Positions 1 to 9,526 of a stretch of 64,000 nucleotides of DNA are shown piece after piece (position 1 is the stretch's first letter; each line of letters starts with the position of its first letter). Location: NCBI RefSeq assembly GCF_001642835.1, contig NZ_LXEI01000003.1, forward strand, positions 186,001 to 250,000. Direction: 5' to 3'. The notes beneath the pieces were generated by a model that saw only the letters and a program-made list of their open reading frames with translations, did no database searches and had not been told where the DNA came from. Source of the stretch: Pseudotamlana agarivorans. Lineage in GTDB: Bacteria > Bacteroidota > Bacteroidia > Flavobacteriales > Flavobacteriaceae. Both the position numbers and the translations under genes were made by a program.

Positions 1-653
1 TCAACCGGACCCGAATAATCAAAATTTAAGGCTTCAAAAATGTTGTCTTGTTTTTGGGTGCCCTTTTTTACGTTGGTGAGGTACATTTTTAAAGCTCCAA
101 CGCTAGGGTCGATACCAATGGCATTATCATTTAAAATCACTAATAAATTGGCCTTGGTAACGCCGGCATGGTTTAAGCCTTCAAAAGCCATACCGCCCGC
201 AATACTAGCATCGCCAATTACGGCAATGTGTTGTTTTTCTAAATCTCCTTTAAGTCGCGATGCAATGGCCATACCCAATGCTGCCGAAATGGATGTGGAG
301 GCATGCCCAACTCCAAAAGTATCAAAGATGCTTTCGTCGCGTTTTGGGAATCCGCTTAAACCTCCTAGTTGTCTGTTGGTGTCAAAGATGTCTTTTCTGC
401 CTGTTAAAATTTTATGTCCGTAGGCCTGATGTCCTACATCCCAAACCAATTGGTCATCTGGGGTATTAAATACATAATGTAAGGCGATAGTGAGTTCTAC
501 AACACCTAAACTCGCCCCTAAATGCCCTTCTTTAGTAGCAACGATGTTAATAATGAATTCCCGTAATTCTTTGGCAAGCTCGGGCAGATCACACTGTTTT
601 AACAGGCGTAAATCTTTAGGGTTATGAATGGTATTTAGGAGATTCTTGTTCAT
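1..653 (-). CDS. dxs: 1-deoxy-D-xylulose-5-phosphate synthase, N-terminal part (runs off window)
   Basis: Reading leftward from the ATG at 653, the frame stays open to base 1 and gives about 217 residues of the thiamine-diphosphate enzyme that condenses pyruvate and glyceraldehyde-3-phosphate in the first step of the MEP isoprenoid pathway (cytoplasmic). Recognisable pieces are the N-terminal HNPKDLR segment, the [14 protein letters not shown] block, [41 protein letters not shown] and the ThDP/Mg motif [20 protein letters not shown] followed by LNDN. The C-terminal two thirds lie outside the window. A TACTTTTG -7 box on the minus strand (666-673) sits 12 bases before the start codon, so the gene probably has its own promoter. 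Identification is firm from the ordered motifs. Confidence 0.96.
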   Translation of the reverse strand, partial: MNKNLLNTIHNPKDLRLLKQCDLPELAKELREFIINIVATKEGHLGASLGVVELTIALHYVFNTPDDQLVWDVGHQAYGHKILTGRKDIFDTNRQLGGLSGFPKRDESIFDTFGVGHASTSISAALGMAIASRLKGDLEKQHIAVIGDASIAGGMAFEGLNHAGVTKANLLVILNDNAIGIDPSVGALKMYLTNVKKGTQKQDNIFEALNFDYSGPV

Positions 654-665
654 AGTTGTGTATTG

Positions 666-673
666 CAAAAGTA
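666..673 (-). promoter_or_regulatory. -7 box of the dxs promoter
   Basis: TACTTTTG on the minus strand matches the Bacteroidota -7 consensus TAnnTTTG, 12 bases upstream of the dxs ATG. I saw no clear -33 TTTG at the expected spacing. Confidence 0.5.
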
Positions 674-722
674 ACATTAAAATATATTTATTTGCCATCT
701 GTATTTTCTTTCGTTTTTAATA

Positions 723-730
723 TATATTTG
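723..730 (+). promoter_or_regulatory. -7 box upstream of the small lipoprotein gene
   Basis: TATATTTG is a perfect match to TAnnTTTG and lies 30 bases before the ATG at 761, predicting a short leader of about 25 bases. Confidence 0.5.
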
Positions 731-760
731 CTGCCTAACTAGCTAAAAACCAAAATTATT

Positions 761-1150
761 ATGAAAAAAATACTTTTATTGTTATGTCTTGTGTGTGTGT
801 CATTTTCCTGTAGTAAGGATGATGATACTGTTGAAGAGCCATCATTAGTTGGAACTTGGGTTAGAGTATCTTATACCATAAATGGTGTGGAGCAAACTAA
901 TGAAGATGACTGTCCTCTCGAAGAGGTGTTTACGGAAAATACGGTAACCACTGTCGTGTATGAAGGGACAGATTGTGAGTTGTCTAGAGATTCACGTGTA
1001 ACGCCCTATGGTTATGATGGTGATGTTCTAATAACTAATGGTTTTTCACATGAAGTGTTAGAGTTGTCTTCTACAACTTTAAAAGTTGAAAGGATTATAG
1101 AGGAGGAGAGTGAAGTCTATATAATTATTAGAACCTATTCTAAGAAATAA
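761..1150 (+). CDS. Small lipocalin-like lipoprotein, function unknown
   Basis: A 129-residue protein begins with a charged MKK, a hydrophobic run and a lipobox ending FSC at Cys17, followed by SKDDD, the usual flavobacterial lipoprotein leader. The mature part starts with a LVGTWVRVSY-type segment, typical of the short lipocalin-like lipoproteins that are common in Bacteroidota, and has two cysteines (in DDCPLEEVF and GTDCELS) that could form a disulfide. The acidic residues right after the lipidated Cys resemble a surface-export signal of Bacteroidota lipoproteins. It has its own -7 box upstream and a hairpin terminator downstream, so it is probably monocistronic. No specific ligand or role can be assigned. 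Confidence 0.75.
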   Translation: MKKILLLLCLVCVSFSCSKDDDTVEEPSLVGTWVRVSYTINGVEQTNEDDCPLEEVFTENTVTTVVYEGTDCELSRDSRVTPYGYDGDVLITNGFSHEVLELSSTTLKVERIIEEESEVYIIIRTYSKK

Positions 1151-1169
1151 CTTATTATAATTAGATAGG

Positions 1170-1203
1170 AAAGGTCTATGAATGAATATTTATAGGCCTT
1201 TTA
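1170..1203 (+). terminator. Hairpin terminator after the lipoprotein gene
   Basis: AAAGGTCTAT pairs with ATAGGCCTTT across a loop of about 12 bases (one G-U pair), and the right arm runs into TTTT, 20 bases after the stop codon of the upstream gene. Confidence 0.6.
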
Positions 1204-1205
1204 TG

Positions 1206-1236
1206 TTGCTCTTATTTTAGGTGTAAATTATTTTTG
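1206..1236 (+). promoter_or_regulatory. tadA promoter (-33 TTG, -7 TATTTTTG)
   Basis: TTG at 1206-1208 and TATTTTTG at 1229-1236 are separated by 20 bases, the usual Bacteroidota spacing. A second -7-like TAATTTTG lies at 1243-1250. The tadA ATG is at 1270. Confidence 0.45.
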
Positions 1237-1269
1237 AAATTGTAATTTTGAAAATCTAATCTTTTCATT

Positions 1270-1719
1270 ATGATTCAGCCATTCGACGATACCTATTTTA
1301 TGAAAAAAGCCCTTCAGGAGGCAGAAACTGCTTTTGAAAAGGGGGAGATTCCTGTGGGGGCAGTGATTGTTATCGATAATAGAGTTATTGCAAGAGGTCA
1401 TAATTTAACCGAAATGCTGAATGATGTTACTGCCCATGCCGAAATGCAAGCCATTACGGCAGCAGCAAACTTCTTAGGTGGTAAGTACCTTCAAAATTGT
1501 ACTTTATATGTAACCTTAGAGCCTTGCCAAATGTGCGCTGGTGCTTTGTATTGGTCACAAATTTCTAAAATTGTTTATGGTGCTCGAGATCCAGAACGCG
1601 GTTGTATCCATTTGAACACCAAACTGCATCCTAAAACCATAATAGAAGGAGGTGTCCTGGCAGAAGAAGCATCTGATTTGTTGAAGCGTTTTTTTATTCA
1701 ACGTCGTAATTTGAATTAA
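1270..1719 (+). CDS. tadA: tRNA-specific adenosine deaminase TadA
   Basis: A 149-residue cytidine/deoxycytidylate deaminase-fold protein that converts the wobble adenosine of tRNA-Arg(ACG) to inosine. The zinc site is complete: HAE at residues 56-58 (zinc ligand His56, proton-shuttle Glu58) and PCQMC with Cys86 and Cys89. The segments GEIPVGAVIV and CTLYVTLEPCQMCAGA are characteristic of TadA. Length matches the family (about 150-165). The start is the ATG at 1270, in line with the usual short N-terminal helix. It stands alone, with a promoter in the preceding gap and a repeat-rich gap after it. Confidence 0.95.
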   Translation: MIQPFDDTYFMKKALQEAETAFEKGEIPVGAVIVIDNRVIARGHNLTEMLNDVTAHAEMQAITAAANFLGGKYLQNCTLYVTLEPCQMCAGALYWSQISKIVYGARDPERGCIHLNTKLHPKTIIEGGVLAEEASDLLKRFFIQRRNLN

Positions 1720-1733
1720 ATCTCGATTTTTAG

Positions 1734-2000
1734 ACACGGATTGCACTGATTATCACAGATGGCTTTGCTTGTACATTGATGATTTATTATTTCACAAAGC
1801 TACACGGAGGGACACAGAGAATCACAGAGGCTTCGCTTTGTTCTTTTTGGACACGAATTACACTGTTTATCACGAATAGCTATGCGTGCAACAATTAGTG
1901 AAAATTGGTGAAATTAGTGTCAAAATTAAGTCGTATTTCAATTTATGATTACCATATTCTCTGTGTGTCTCAGTGGAAACTCTGTGCATCTCTGCGTAGC
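1734..2000. repeat. Degenerate intergenic repeat array (CACAGAG type)
   Basis: The 330-base gap between tadA and the next gene holds three degenerate direct units of about 40 bases, at 1734-1772, 1802-1841 and 1851-1890. Each follows the pattern ACACGGAT.. CACTGAT.. ATCACAGAT.. GCTTTGC. A further copy at about 1955-2000 (CTCTGTGTGTCTCAGTGG and CTCTGTGCATCTCTGCG) reads as the reverse complement. No open reading frame of note is present. The units look like decayed copies of a dispersed intergenic repeat. I cannot tell whether they have a function. Confidence 0.55.
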
Positions 2001-2049
2001 AATTAAGGTTGTTTTTTAGACACCAATGAAAACAGTCTACTGAAACGTG

Positions 2050-2280
2050 TTAATTCCGTTTTTGATTCTCACGCATTTTATCCAAATTCTCCTTGGTGAG
2101 CATGTAGTCTTTCACGTTTTTATCTTTCCAACTGATGTATGCGAAAACAGGAAATACGATTAGAAAAAGGCCAACAACACCAAAGCCGATGAGTTTTTCA
2201 GCATAATCGACGTCTAGAATAAATCCTAGAGCAATGCTAGTTAAAGAAGCGATGGTTAATACGATTAAGAGGTACTTCAT
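2050..2280 (-). CDS. Small two-helix membrane protein, unknown function
   Basis: A 76-residue protein starting at the ATG at 2280, with two predicted transmembrane segments (about residues 2-20 and 31-50) and a hydrophilic, Lys-rich tail (KDKNVKDYMLTKENLDKMRENQKRN). It begins 17 bases after the stop of the CLC carrier gene on the same strand, so the two are probably co-transcribed. I do not recognise a family with a known function. Small proteins of this type next to transporters are often conserved in Flavobacteriaceae, but no role can be derived from the sequence. Confidence 0.65.
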   Translation of the reverse strand: MKYLLIVLTIASLTSIALGFILDVDYAEKLIGFGVVGLFLIVFPVFAYISWKDKNVKDYMLTKENLDKMRENQKRN

Positions 2281-2297
2281 TTTAAATAAAATTACTA

Positions 2298-4091
2298 TTA
2301 TGAATCTACTTGAAGCGAGATTAATTGTCGGCGGTAGGCTGTTAATAATTTAGATTTAGATATAAATCCGTAGTAAACACCATTTTTGGTAACCGGTAAA
2401 TTCCATGCGCTACTATCTTGAAATTTCTGCATGATATCGGTCATTTTATCTTTATCTAGTAAAATAACAGCAGGAGGTTTTTGCATGATGTGGGTAGCAT
2501 GTACCTCGTTGTATAAGGAGCGATCAAACATAATGGGGCGTAAATCATCCAATAAAATAATCCCTTTTAGCTTTTTACTTTCTTTGTCTACGACCGGGAA
2601 AATGTTACGTTTGGATTTAATAATGGCTTTATTAATCATTTGTTCCAAATCCATTTCAGGTGAAATAGGAATGAAATTGGTTTCAATCACTTTATTAATG
2701 TCCATCAAGGTTAACACGGCGTGATCTTTATCATGGGTAATTAACTCACCTTTCCTACCTAATTCCATAGTATAAACGGAGTGCGGTTTAAAGTATTTGG
2801 TAATACCAAAAGAAATGGTTGAGGTAAGCATCAGTGGGATGAAAAGTTCGTAGCCGCCAGTGAGTTCGGCGATTAGGAATATGGCGGTCAAAGGCGCATG
2901 TAAAACACCTGCTAATAATCCGGCCATGCCCACGAGGGTGAAGTTACTTTCTGAGATAGTGGTTTTAAACAATCCAGAATGGTTCACAATTTTAGACATG
3001 CAAAAGCCCATAATGCTTCCCATAAAAAGTACTGGAGCAAAAATACCACCAACACCGCCGGCTCCAAAAGTTAAAGCACTCGCAACAATTTTAAAGAGCA
3101 TGAGTCCTATTAGAAGCATGACTACAATCCAGATATTCTCCAGATTTAATTGAAATAAATTGCTCTCTAAAGCTTTTTCTGGATTGCCCACAATAAGGTT
3201 GTTAATGACATCAAAACCTTCGCCATATAATGGCGGAATTAAAAACACAAGAATTCCAATACCTACACCTCCAACAATAAGTTTTTTTATAGGAGATCCA
3301 ATTTTATCGAAAAACTTCTGAATGCGGTCGTAAACATCGGTAAAGTAGATGGAAACAAAAGCGGCTATAATCCCTAAAAAGATATAAAAAGGAGCATCAT
3401 TGATGTAAAATTTATCTTCAATTCTAAATGGTAAAAGCACATCATTTCCAAAGAAAAAATACGAAGTTAATATGGCTGAAAGTGATGCTAATAAAAGTGG
3501 TAACATCGAGGCAATGGTGAGATCTAAGCTAAAGACTTCAATGGCAAAAATGATCGCTGCAATAGGCGCTTTGAAAATAGAACTCATGGCACCAGCAGCT
3601 GCGCAACCTATAAGTAAAGTTCTAGTGGTTTGGTTCATGTGAAACATTCTGGAAATGTTAGATCCAAGTGCTGCACCAGTTGCAACAGTAGGACCTTCCA
3701 GACCAACTGATCCACCAAAACCAACCGTAATTGGTGCCGTTAAAATAGAACCAAACATTTGAAAACGTTTCATTATCCCTTTGCGTTTTGAAATGGCTAA
3801 AAGCGTTGAGGGAATGCCATGACTTACCTTATGGCGAATCACATATTTCATAATGAGATAGACCATGGTTAAACCTAAAATAGGAAACAAGAAATAGAAG
3901 GCATGATGGTAGTGTTCTATTAAATTACCTTCTAACAAACTTTGAATAAAGTGTGTCAGGTTTTTTAATACTACCGCACCCATACCAGCTGCAAACCCAA
4001 TCACGACGCTAAGTATATAAACAAATTGTTTGTGTGAGATATGCTTGGCTCTCCAAATAAGAAAGCGTTTAAAAAGGGTTCGTTTTGGCAT
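2298..4091 (-). CDS. CLC-family chloride channel/transporter with C-terminal CBS pair
   Basis: A 597-residue inner-membrane CLC protein. Selectivity-filter motifs are present: GSVGLEGP around residues 128-134 (gating Glu132) and GGIFAPVLFMG later in the chain. The last ~140 residues form two CBS domains (ADP/ATP-type regulatory modules), ending with GVYYGFISKSKLLTAYRRQL. The internal proton glutamate of E. coli ClcA (second Glu of IIEEM) is Val here (FAIEV, residues 182-186), so coupling may differ. The frame extends upstream to a TTG at 4118, but that lies inside the aspS terminator hairpin, so I chose the ATG at 4091 (MPKRTLFKR). It lies downstream of aspS and is followed by the small membrane protein gene. 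Confidence 0.9.
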   Translation of the reverse strand: MPKRTLFKRFLIWRAKHISHKQFVYILSVVIGFAAGMGAVVLKNLTHFIQSLLEGNLIEHYHHAFYFLFPILGLTMVYLIMKYVIRHKVSHGIPSTLLAISKRKGIMKRFQMFGSILTAPITVGFGGSVGLEGPTVATGAALGSNISRMFHMNQTTRTLLIGCAAAGAMSSIFKAPIAAIIFAIEVFSLDLTIASMLPLLLASLSAILTSYFFFGNDVLLPFRIEDKFYINDAPFYIFLGIIAAFVSIYFTDVYDRIQKFFDKIGSPIKKLIVGGVGIGILVFLIPPLYGEGFDVINNLIVGNPEKALESNLFQLNLENIWIVVMLLIGLMLFKIVASALTFGAGGVGGIFAPVLFMGSIMGFCMSKIVNHSGLFKTTISESNFTLVGMAGLLAGVLHAPLTAIFLIAELTGGYELFIPLMLTSTISFGITKYFKPHSVYTMELGRKGELITHDKDHAVLTLMDINKVIETNFIPISPEMDLEQMINKAIIKSKRNIFPVVDKESKKLKGIILLDDLRPIMFDRSLYNEVHATHIMQKPPAVILLDKDKMTDIMQKFQDSSAWNLPVTKNGVYYGFISKSKLLTAYRRQLISLQVDS

Positions 4092-4104
4092 GATTAAATC
4101 TACT

Positions 4105-4130
4105 AAAAAATCCTGCAAGTTGCAGGATTT
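4105..4130 (-). terminator. Terminator between aspS and the CLC gene
   Basis: On the minus strand AAATCCTGC and GCAGGATTT pair around a five-base loop and run into TTTTTT. It follows the aspS stop at 4138 directly. Its position rules out the upstream TTG start of the CLC frame. Confidence 0.8.
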
Positions 4131-4137
4131 TATAAAG

Positions 4138-5892
4138 TTATGATTTTAAATTTAGTTTTAAACTTAATTCTGTGAGTTGCGCATCGTCGATTGGTGCAGG
4201 GGCATCGATCATCACATCGCGGCCAGAATTGTTTTTAGGAAACGCAATAAAATCTCTAATGGTTTCTTGTCCGCCTAAAATAGCTACCAATCTATCCAAT
4301 CCAAATGCTAAACCACCGTGTGGAGGTGCGCCATATTGGAAAGCATCCATTAAGAATCCAAATTGTGCTTTGGCTTCTTCAGGGGTAAAGCCTAAATAAT
4401 CGAACATTAAGGATTGGGTTTCTTTATCGTGAATTCTTATCGAACCACCACCAATTTCGTTACCGTTAAGCACTAAATCGTATGCATTCGCTTTTACAGC
4501 CCCTGGATCTGTTTTTAATAATTCTAACTGACCAGGTTTTGGTGAGGTAAATGGGTGGTGCATCGCGTGGTAGCGTTCGGTTTCTTCATCCCATTCTAAA
4601 AGCGGGAAATCCATAACCCATAACGGTGCAAACTCATCAGGTTTACGTAAACCTAATTGCTCGGCTAGTTCCATACGTAAGGCACTAAGTTGTGTACGTA
4701 CTTTGTTTTTATCTCCTGAAAGCACACAAATTAAATCGCCAGGTTTTGCGTTAGTCGCTTCTGCCCATTTGGCTAAATCCTCTTGATCGTAGAATTTATC
4801 TACCGAAGATTTATAAGAACCATCGTCATTACAACGCGCGTAAACCATACCTAAAGCACCAACTTGTGGACGCTTTACCCATGAAATTAATTTATCGATT
4901 TCTTTTCTTGTAAAACTATTTCCGCCAGGAACAGCAATACCAACAACTAGTTCAGCACTATTGAATACACCAAAATCTTTATGTTGTGCCACGGCGTTTA
5001 ATTCGCCAAACTCCATTCCAAAACGGATGTCTGGTTTATCGTTACCATATAAACGCATGGCATCGTCGTAAAGCATTCTTGGGAATTTTTCAACATCAAC
5101 ACCATTCACTTCTTTTAATAAGTGACGTGTTAAGCCTTCAAAAGCATTTAGAATATCTTCTTGGTCGATAAAAGCCATTTCACAGTCTATTTGTGTGAAT
5201 TCTGGTTGTCTATCGGCACGTAAATCTTCATCTCTAAAACACTTCACAATTTGGAAATATTTATCCATACCACCAACCATAAGCAATTGCTTAAAAGTTT
5301 GAGGCGATTGTGGAAGGGCGTAAAACTGACCTTCATTCATACGTGAAGGCACCACAAAATCACGAGCCCCTTCTGGAGTCGATTTGATTAAGTATGGTGT
5401 TTCAACTTCGATAAAGCCAGCATTAGATAAATAGTTTCTAACTTCTTGAGTGACTTTATGACGAAATATTAAGCTGTTTTTAACAGGGTTTCTTCGGATG
5501 TCCAAATAGCGGTATTTCATTCGGATATCTTCACCACCATCGGTTTTGTCTTCGATAGTAAACGGCGGAAGTTTCGCTTCATTAAGAATATTTAATTCTG
5601 AAACTAACAATTCGATATCCCCCGTAGGCATGTTCGGGTTTTTTGAAGCGCGCTCGATTACGGTTCCTTTCACTTGAATAACAAATTCGCGTCCTAAATC
5701 TTGAGCTTGTTCAATAAGTGATTTTGAAGTTCTTTCTTCATCAAAAACCAATTGAGTGATACCGTAGCGGTCTCTTAAATCGACCCATACAATAAACCCT
5801 TTATCTCTAGATTTTTGAACCCAGCCTGCAAGTGTTACTTCTGTATTTATATGCGCGGCTCTTAATTCACCGCAGTTATGACTTCTGTACAT
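4138..5892 (-). CDS. aspS: Aspartyl-tRNA synthetase
   Basis: A 584-residue class II synthetase that charges tRNA-Asp in the cytoplasm. The N-terminal OB-fold anticodon domain ([37 protein letters not shown]) is followed by the catalytic core with motif 2 ([18 protein letters not shown]) and motif 3 ([14 protein letters not shown]), with the bacterial GAD insertion between. Flavobacterial AspRS normally begins [10 protein letters not shown], so I set the start at 5892; the frame opens 21 bases further upstream. The gene ends in a strong hairpin terminator. The sequence alone does not show whether it is discriminating or also charges tRNA-Asn. Confidence 0.96.
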   Translation of the reverse strand: MYRSHNCGELRAAHINTEVTLAGWVQKSRDKGFIVWVDLRDRYGITQLVFDEERTSKSLIEQAQDLGREFVIQVKGTVIERASKNPNMPTGDIELLVSELNILNEAKLPPFTIEDKTDGGEDIRMKYRYLDIRRNPVKNSLIFRHKVTQEVRNYLSNAGFIEVETPYLIKSTPEGARDFVVPSRMNEGQFYALPQSPQTFKQLLMVGGMDKYFQIVKCFRDEDLRADRQPEFTQIDCEMAFIDQEDILNAFEGLTRHLLKEVNGVDVEKFPRMLYDDAMRLYGNDKPDIRFGMEFGELNAVAQHKDFGVFNSAELVVGIAVPGGNSFTRKEIDKLISWVKRPQVGALGMVYARCNDDGSYKSSVDKFYDQEDLAKWAEATNAKPGDLICVLSGDKNKVRTQLSALRMELAEQLGLRKPDEFAPLWVMDFPLLEWDEETERYHAMHHPFTSPKPGQLELLKTDPGAVKANAYDLVLNGNEIGGGSIRIHDKETQSLMFDYLGFTPEEAKAQFGFLMDAFQYGAPPHGGLAFGLDRLVAILGGQETIRDFIAFPKNNSGRDVMIDAPAPIDDAQLTELSLKLNLKS

Positions 5893-5944
5893 AAATAAAA
5901 AATTGAGGTGCAAATTTAGTGAAGTTAAACGACTCTATAAATTA

Positions 5945-5977
5945 AAAAAGCTCCAATAATAAAATTGAAGCTTTTTT
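5945..5977 (-). terminator. Terminator of the efflux operon
   Basis: On the minus strand AAAAAAGCTTCAAT pairs with ATTGGAGCTTTTTT around a six-base loop and ends in a T run. It lies about 50 bases after the RND gene stop. Confidence 0.7.
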
Positions 5978-6028
5978 GCTATTAATCGAGTTAGTCACAA
6001 CAATTAAAAACGTTATTTTTATGTGTTT

Positions 6029-9000
6029 TTAAGACACGATATTCTCATCTGAAACCACACGGTCTTTAAATAGCCACATTTTAAATTGTGTGGTTAAGTA
6101 GAAAAATACAGGAACCACAATTAAAGTAAGGAAGGTAGCTACGAATAAACCGTAAATAACCGTCCAAGCTAGAGGTCCCCAGAACCTAACATTATCACCA
6201 CCAACATAAATATGTGGGTTAAATTCACTAACTAAAGAAAAGAAGTTAATATTTAAGCCAATGGCCAGTGGAATTAAACCTAGAATGGTTGTTATAGCTG
6301 TTAATAATACAGGACGTAAACGAGCCTTTCCAGCACGAACAATACATTCGTACAGATCTTTTCGGTTTAAATAAGCATCATTATCTAAACCTAATTCATT
6401 TTTCTTTCTATCGATAAGGAGTTGGGCATAATCTAGAAGTACTACACCATTGTTCACAACGATACCTGCGAGCGATATAATACCCATCATGGTCATCATA
6501 ATAACGAAAGCATCACCTGTAACCACTAAACCTCCAAATACACCAATAAAACTTAAGAAAATGGCAAGCATGATAATTCCTGGTTTAGAAACCGAATTAA
6601 ATTGGAAAATCAAAATGAAAAAGATGAGTGCTAAACCTGTAAAGAAAGCGCCAATTAAGAATTTCATTTGTTTATTCTGTTCTTCGATTTGACCAGTATA
6701 ATCAATTTTAACATTTTCTGGAACGCCTTTAAACGTTTTCATTTCGTTTTGAATTTGTCCAACAATGGCTGCAGCATCAGTAAATCCAGGAGATAACGCC
6801 GAGTAAACCGTAACTACACGTCTGGTGTCTTTGTGTTTGATGGCGTTATAACCAGAAGTGTTATTTTGTTTTGCAACGGCAGAAACAGGAATTTCCTTAA
6901 TTTTTCCAGTATTATCTCTAAAGGTAATTTTCTGATTAAAAATCGCACTGGTATTGTATCTGTTGTCTTCATTAAAACGGACATAAATATCATAATCGTC
7001 GCCGTCTTCCTTATAAACACCAGCTTTACTACCAAAAATAGAATTTCTTAATTGTTGTCCTACTTGACTGGCACTAACGCCTAATTCTCCAGCTTTTTTA
7101 CGATCCACTTCAACCAGCATGGTTGGTTTGTCTTTGTTAACATCGATTTTTAATTCATCGATACCTGCGATATTTTTTTGGTTTATAAAATCACGCATTT
7201 TTTGTGCTAAACCAATCAGTTCTGCATAATTATCACCTTCAATTTCGATATTAATAGGTGATCCTGCAGGTGGACCATTTTGATCTTTTTCAACAGAAAT
7301 TAAAACACCAGGATAGATACCAACTAAAGCTTTCTGAACTTTTTGACGCAGTAATTCACTGTCGGCTCCTCTACGGTATTTAAACTCACGCATGGAAGCG
7401 GTTATTTTAGCTTTATGTGGCATTTCGGCAGCAGAACCACCATCGGTTTGCGGGTTACCAGCACCTTCACCAACTTGAGAAACGGCACTTTCAACTAAAA
7501 AGTTGTAATCACCATCTTTGTATATTTCGTCGTTAATTACGCTATAAACTTTTTTCTCTATTTCTTTGGTAATGGCATTTGTTTTTTCAATATCTGTACC
7601 TTCAGGATATTCGATGTAAACAATAATTTGGTTTGGTGTATTATCAGGGAAAAACTCAACTTTGGTACGTTGCGAAGCTAGAGAAGCTCCAAACGCAATA
7701 AAGGCAACGATTAATAATACAAATGTCGTTATCGTTATAAACGCAGGCCATTTTTTGCTTAAGGCGCGTCGTAACTCACGTTCATATAGATTTTCGAGTT
7801 TCACCAACGTTTTTGTTTGGAAATTGTTGGCCATGTTTCTTAAAAACAACCTGTAAATCCATAGCATGATTGCTGTAAAAATCATTAAACCACCTAAACC
7901 ACGGTAGTCACCGCCAAAAATAAAAATAAGTATTCCTATTACAGAGATGATAGCTGTAATGCTAATAATGCTCTTTAAAGGCATGTCTTTATCTTCGGTA
8001 GTCATGAATTTTGAAACCAATACTGAGTTAAAGAAAATGGCAACAATTAATGAAGAGCCAAGCACTGTAGAAAGTGTGATTGGTAATAGCATCATAAATT
8101 TACCCATAACTCCAGGCCATAATCCTAATGGAATAAAGGCAGCAACTGTTGTTGCCGTTGAAATGATAATAGGATATGCAATCTCGCCAATACCAACTTT
8201 TGCGGCTTGTTTTCTACTCATACCTTCTTCATCCATAAGTCGATATACGTTTTCAACAACTACAATACCATTATCTACTAACATACCAAGTCCCATGATA
8301 AGTCCGAAAAGCACCATGGTATTTAGAGTATAACCAAGGAAGTTCAAAATCATTAAAGACATGAACATGGACATAGGTATGGCAAAACCAACAAAGAGGG
8401 CGTTTTTGAATCCTAAAAAGAACATTAATACGGTAACTACTAGAATGATACCAAAAATAATGTTGTTTACTAAATCATCTACCTGCCCTATGGTTTTAGG
8501 AGATTGGTCGTTTGCTATGGTTATTTGTAAATCTGGAGGAAAGACTTTTTCTTTGGCATCGTTAACGATAACCCGAATTTGATCGGCGGCATCAACCATG
8601 TTTTTACCAGCACGTTTTTTAACATCCAACATCACAACAGGGTGGCCGAATTCACGGGCATAGGTCGTTTTGTCTTCTTCTTTAAAAGTCACCTTAGCGA
8701 TGTCTTTTAAGTAAATAGGATTGTTATTTTCAGATTTAATAACGAAGTTGTTTAATTGATTAGGGGAATCAACTTCACCTAAAATTCGAATAGTACGACG
8801 TTGTCCGCTAGAAATTAAATTACCAGCCGACATGGTCACGTTACCACCACGAATGGAATTAATAACATCGTCAAAACTTACTTTAGCAGCCATCATTTTG
8901 TATATATCAACAGCAACCTCAACTTCTTTTTCTTGAGCACCACGAATATCTACTTGTTTAATTTCTTGAAGATCTTCAATTTCATCTTGAAGATATTCGC

Positions 9001-9517
9001 CAAAGTCTTTTAGTTTTTCAACAGGATAATCTCCAGAGATATTAATGTTAAGGATAGGCATTTCTTCCGATAGATTTAAATCGAAAGCATTGGGTTCTAC
9101 TTTAGCATCGTTAAAAGTAGGCCAGTCTTCACTCGCTGTTTGCGAATCAATCTCGTCTTTAACCTTTTGTTTGGCGTCTTCTACCGTAATATTCTCGTCG
9201 AATTCTACTATAATCATAGAATAATCCTCTTGTGATGTGGAGGTTATTTCAACAACATTACTTATAGTTTTAAGCTTGTCTTCTAAAGGATCTGTAATTA
9301 GTTTCTCAATATCTTCTGCGGTATTACCAGGATATAAAGAGCTTACGTAAATTTTGGTTTCTTTTACTTCTGGAAAGCTCTCTCGAGGCATGTGATAATA
9401 AGCTGTAATTCCTAAATAGAAAATTACGGCCATGATTACATAAATCGTGGTTTTGTTATTAATAGCCCACGACGACATTCCAAATTCTTTGTCGATATTC
9501 TTTTTCTTTTTAGTCAT
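6029..9517 (-). CDS. RND-family efflux transporter, inner-membrane pump
   Basis: A 1162-residue proton-driven RND pump (AcrB/MexB superfamily). The two-repeat architecture is clear: TM1 (NNKTTIYVIMAVIFYLGITA), porter subdomains, the TM2-TM6 bundle with GLGMLVDNGIVVVENVYR, then a second half with SLAGIVVNNGVVLLDYA. The proton-relay Asp pair of AcrB is Asp-Asn here. The protein is about 120 residues longer than AcrB. Part of the excess is a central loop (near residues 520-575) with two extra hydrophobic stretches, ISITAIISVIGILIFIFG and LGGLMIFTAIMLWIYRLF. The frame starts with GTG-ATG and I use the ATG at 9517. It is the last gene of a tetR-tolC-hlyD-RND operon, nine bases after the adaptor gene. 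Substrates cannot be inferred. Confidence 0.92.
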   Translation of the reverse strand: MTKKKKNIDKEFGMSSWAINNKTTIYVIMAVIFYLGITAYYHMPRESFPEVKETKIYVSSLYPGNTAEDIEKLITDPLEDKLKTISNVVEITSTSQEDYSMIIVEFDENITVEDAKQKVKDEIDSQTASEDWPTFNDAKVEPNAFDLNLSEEMPILNINISGDYPVEKLKDFGEYLQDEIEDLQEIKQVDIRGAQEKEVEVAVDIYKMMAAKVSFDDVINSIRGGNVTMSAGNLISSGQRRTIRILGEVDSPNQLNNFVIKSENNNPIYLKDIAKVTFKEEDKTTYAREFGHPVVMLDVKKRAGKNMVDAADQIRVIVNDAKEKVFPPDLQITIANDQSPKTIGQVDDLVNNIIFGIILVVTVLMFFLGFKNALFVGFAIPMSMFMSLMILNFLGYTLNTMVLFGLIMGLGMLVDNGIVVVENVYRLMDEEGMSRKQAAKVGIGEIAYPIIISTATTVAAFIPLGLWPGVMGKFMMLLPITLSTVLGSSLIVAIFFNSVLVSKFMTTEDKDMPLKSIISITAIISVIGILIFIFGGDYRGLGGLMIFTAIMLWIYRLFLRNMANNFQTKTLVKLENLYERELRRALSKKWPAFITITTFVLLIVAFIAFGASLASQRTKVEFFPDNTPNQIIVYIEYPEGTDIEKTNAITKEIEKKVYSVINDEIYKDGDYNFLVESAVSQVGEGAGNPQTDGGSAAEMPHKAKITASMREFKYRRGADSELLRQKVQKALVGIYPGVLISVEKDQNGPPAGSPINIEIEGDNYAELIGLAQKMRDFINQKNIAGIDELKIDVNKDKPTMLVEVDRKKAGELGVSASQVGQQLRNSIFGSKAGVYKEDGDDYDIYVRFNEDNRYNTSAIFNQKITFRDNTGKIKEIPVSAVAKQNNTSGYNAIKHKDTRRVVTVYSALSPGFTDAAAIVGQIQNEMKTFKGVPENVKIDYTGQIEEQNKQMKFLIGAFFTGLALIFFILIFQFNSVSKPGIIMLAIFLSFIGVFGGLVVTGDAFVIMMTMMGIISLAGIVVNNGVVLLDYAQLLIDRKKNELGLDNDAYLNRKDLYECIVRAGKARLRPVLLTAITTILGLIPLAIGLNINFFSLVSEFNPHIYVGGDNVRFWGPLAWTVIYGLFVATFLTLIVVPVFFYLTTQFKMWLFKDRVVSDENIVS

Positions 9518-9526
9518 CACTTAGGC

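Noticed and set aside
1555-1746. Minus-strand frame opposite tadA
   Set aside because: Shadow frame of a well-supported gene; TTG-rich and without recognisable content.
4092-4118. Upstream TTG start for the CLC gene
   Set aside because: It lies within the aspS terminator hairpin and adds a non-homologous leader; the ATG at 4091 fits the family.
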